DNA of 64,000 nt, from NCBI GenBank assembly GCA_964016985.1, contig OZ024830.1, positions 21,414,387 through 21,478,386 on the forward strand, written 5' to 3'. The notes below the pieces were generated by a model. The model did no database searches, had not been told where the DNA came from, and worked only from the letters and a program-made list of their open reading frames with translations. The position numbers and the translations under genes were made by a program. Shown here in pieces: positions 63,400 through 64,000 of the stretch. How positions within the stretch are numbered: the stretch's first letter is position 1; every line of letters starts with the position of its first letter. This stretch comes from Anodontia alba (lineage: Eukaryota > Mollusca > Bivalvia > Lucinida > Lucinidae).

Positions 63400-63592
63400 G
63401 ACATAGCAACAGATCAGGTGTTTTTTTCATCCGAAAAATGCTGATATTTTTCTTATTTCTACACAAAAACATATGTTGTGGGTACTCATTAGAAGCGCCA
63501 CGGTGTGGCGCTTCTAATGAGTACCCACAACATATATTTTCACTGAGAAATAAGGAAAATATTATGTAGATATCCCTTCTTATCTGTAGCTT
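63400..63592. mobile_element. AG-1 element with perfect H1 hairpin
   Basis: Perfect stem GTTGTGGGTACTCATTAGAA with tip GCGCCACGGTGTGGCGC; right end CTTCTTATCTGTAGCT. The clearest H1 copy outside MITE-1. Confidence 0.85.
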
Positions 63593-64000
63593 TACTAGGA
63601 TTTCATCTATATTACATCTAAAGGTCAAGAACTTTAGCAGGCAATTTCTTTCAATTTGTAAAACATGTTTGACCAAGCAAAGCAAGCTAGTGTTCACCCA
63701 GCTGTTACCAAAGAAAACTAGATTGTGCAGTGGATGGCATGTCATCACAAAATCCGCACGCTCAGTGCTAATGTTGTTAATAGCATGATGGACGGACAAA
63801 CAGAAAAATAATGTTGCTCTTGCACACCCTTACCACCTGGGGATGTCATGTGGCCAAGTTTGGTTAAATTCCACCCAGTGGTTTAGGAGGGGATAACGTG
63901 ATGGACAGATGGAAGGACAGAGAGAAAAATAGTGTTGCTCTCGCACACCCTTACGATGACTAAGAATATATCATGGATGAGAAATTGAGAATGCACATCA
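63593..64000. other. AACS intron, right edge
   Basis: No exon recognised. AAAATARTGTTGCTCTYGCACACCCTTA occurs twice (63806-63833 and 63927-63954), a short direct duplication. Confidence 0.5.

Noticed and set aside
63287..63799. 170-codon minus-strand ORF
   Set aside because: It spans an AG-1 hairpin and AACS intron sequence, with no domain and no splice context.

Overview
The window is eukaryotic nuclear DNA, most likely from a bivalve mollusc. That assignment is inferred from a split gene with GT-AG introns whose protein is animal-like, from tRNA-derived SINEs, and from repeat types I associate with bivalves; the species cannot be named. It is AT-rich, gene-poor and dominated by short, hairpin-bearing transposable elements.

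Genes. One gene is unmistakable: acetoacetyl-CoA synthetase (AACS) on the minus strand. Sixteen coding exons lie between 62664 and 32892. They give 593 codons plus a stop, every exon junction keeps frame, and about 80 N-terminal residues lie beyond the right edge. The left edge (1-474, minus) carries the start of an unrecognised uninterrupted ORF that runs off the window. Other coding signal is transposon debris: a mariner transposase remnant (1.1-1.3 kb), an RTE-like LINE in several frames (2.6-4.0 kb), a LINE endonuclease start with its 5' region (6.1-7.1 kb), and a second LINE endonuclease domain split by a MITE (8.6-9.25 kb).

Repeats, with working names used below. MITE-1: about 280 bp, ends CATYACGAAAACAYGCC, central hairpin, 22 copies. 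PB-1, PB-2 and PB-3: TTAA-bounded, piggyBac-like. TG-1 (CAGTCAAACCTC, TA target), MC-1 (CACCACAA, TA target) and CC-1 (CCGTATTTACC, TA target): mariner/pogo-like. GG-1 (GGGCCCAGTTGTTCAAAG), AG-1 (AGCTCCAGATAAG), CT-1 (CTAATTACYG) and AAGG-1 (AAGGCTGGCRCAAT): unassigned inverted-repeat families. There is also a 915-bp hAT-like element, an 859-bp inverted-repeat element, about ten tRNA-derived SINE copies, large fold-backs, and tandem arrays with periods near 153, 180 and 170 bp (the last with a roughly 515-bp higher-order period).

Layout. 1-32.1 kb is repeat-packed intergenic sequence downstream of AACS. 32.1-32.6 kb is a fold-back next to the AACS 3' end. 32.9-64 kb is AACS with introns full of the same repeats.

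Most interesting pattern. Element families with different ends and target sites carry related central palindromes. Hairpin core H1 (TTGTGGGTACTCRTTAGAA) occurs in MITE-1, AG-1, TG-1 and, diverged, CT-1. Core H2 (CAAACAGTGTAGAYCC) occurs in PB-1, PB-2, PB-3 and CC-1. The palindrome arms differ between copies yet stay complementary within a copy. This suggests an exchangeable hairpin module plus an arm-correction process.
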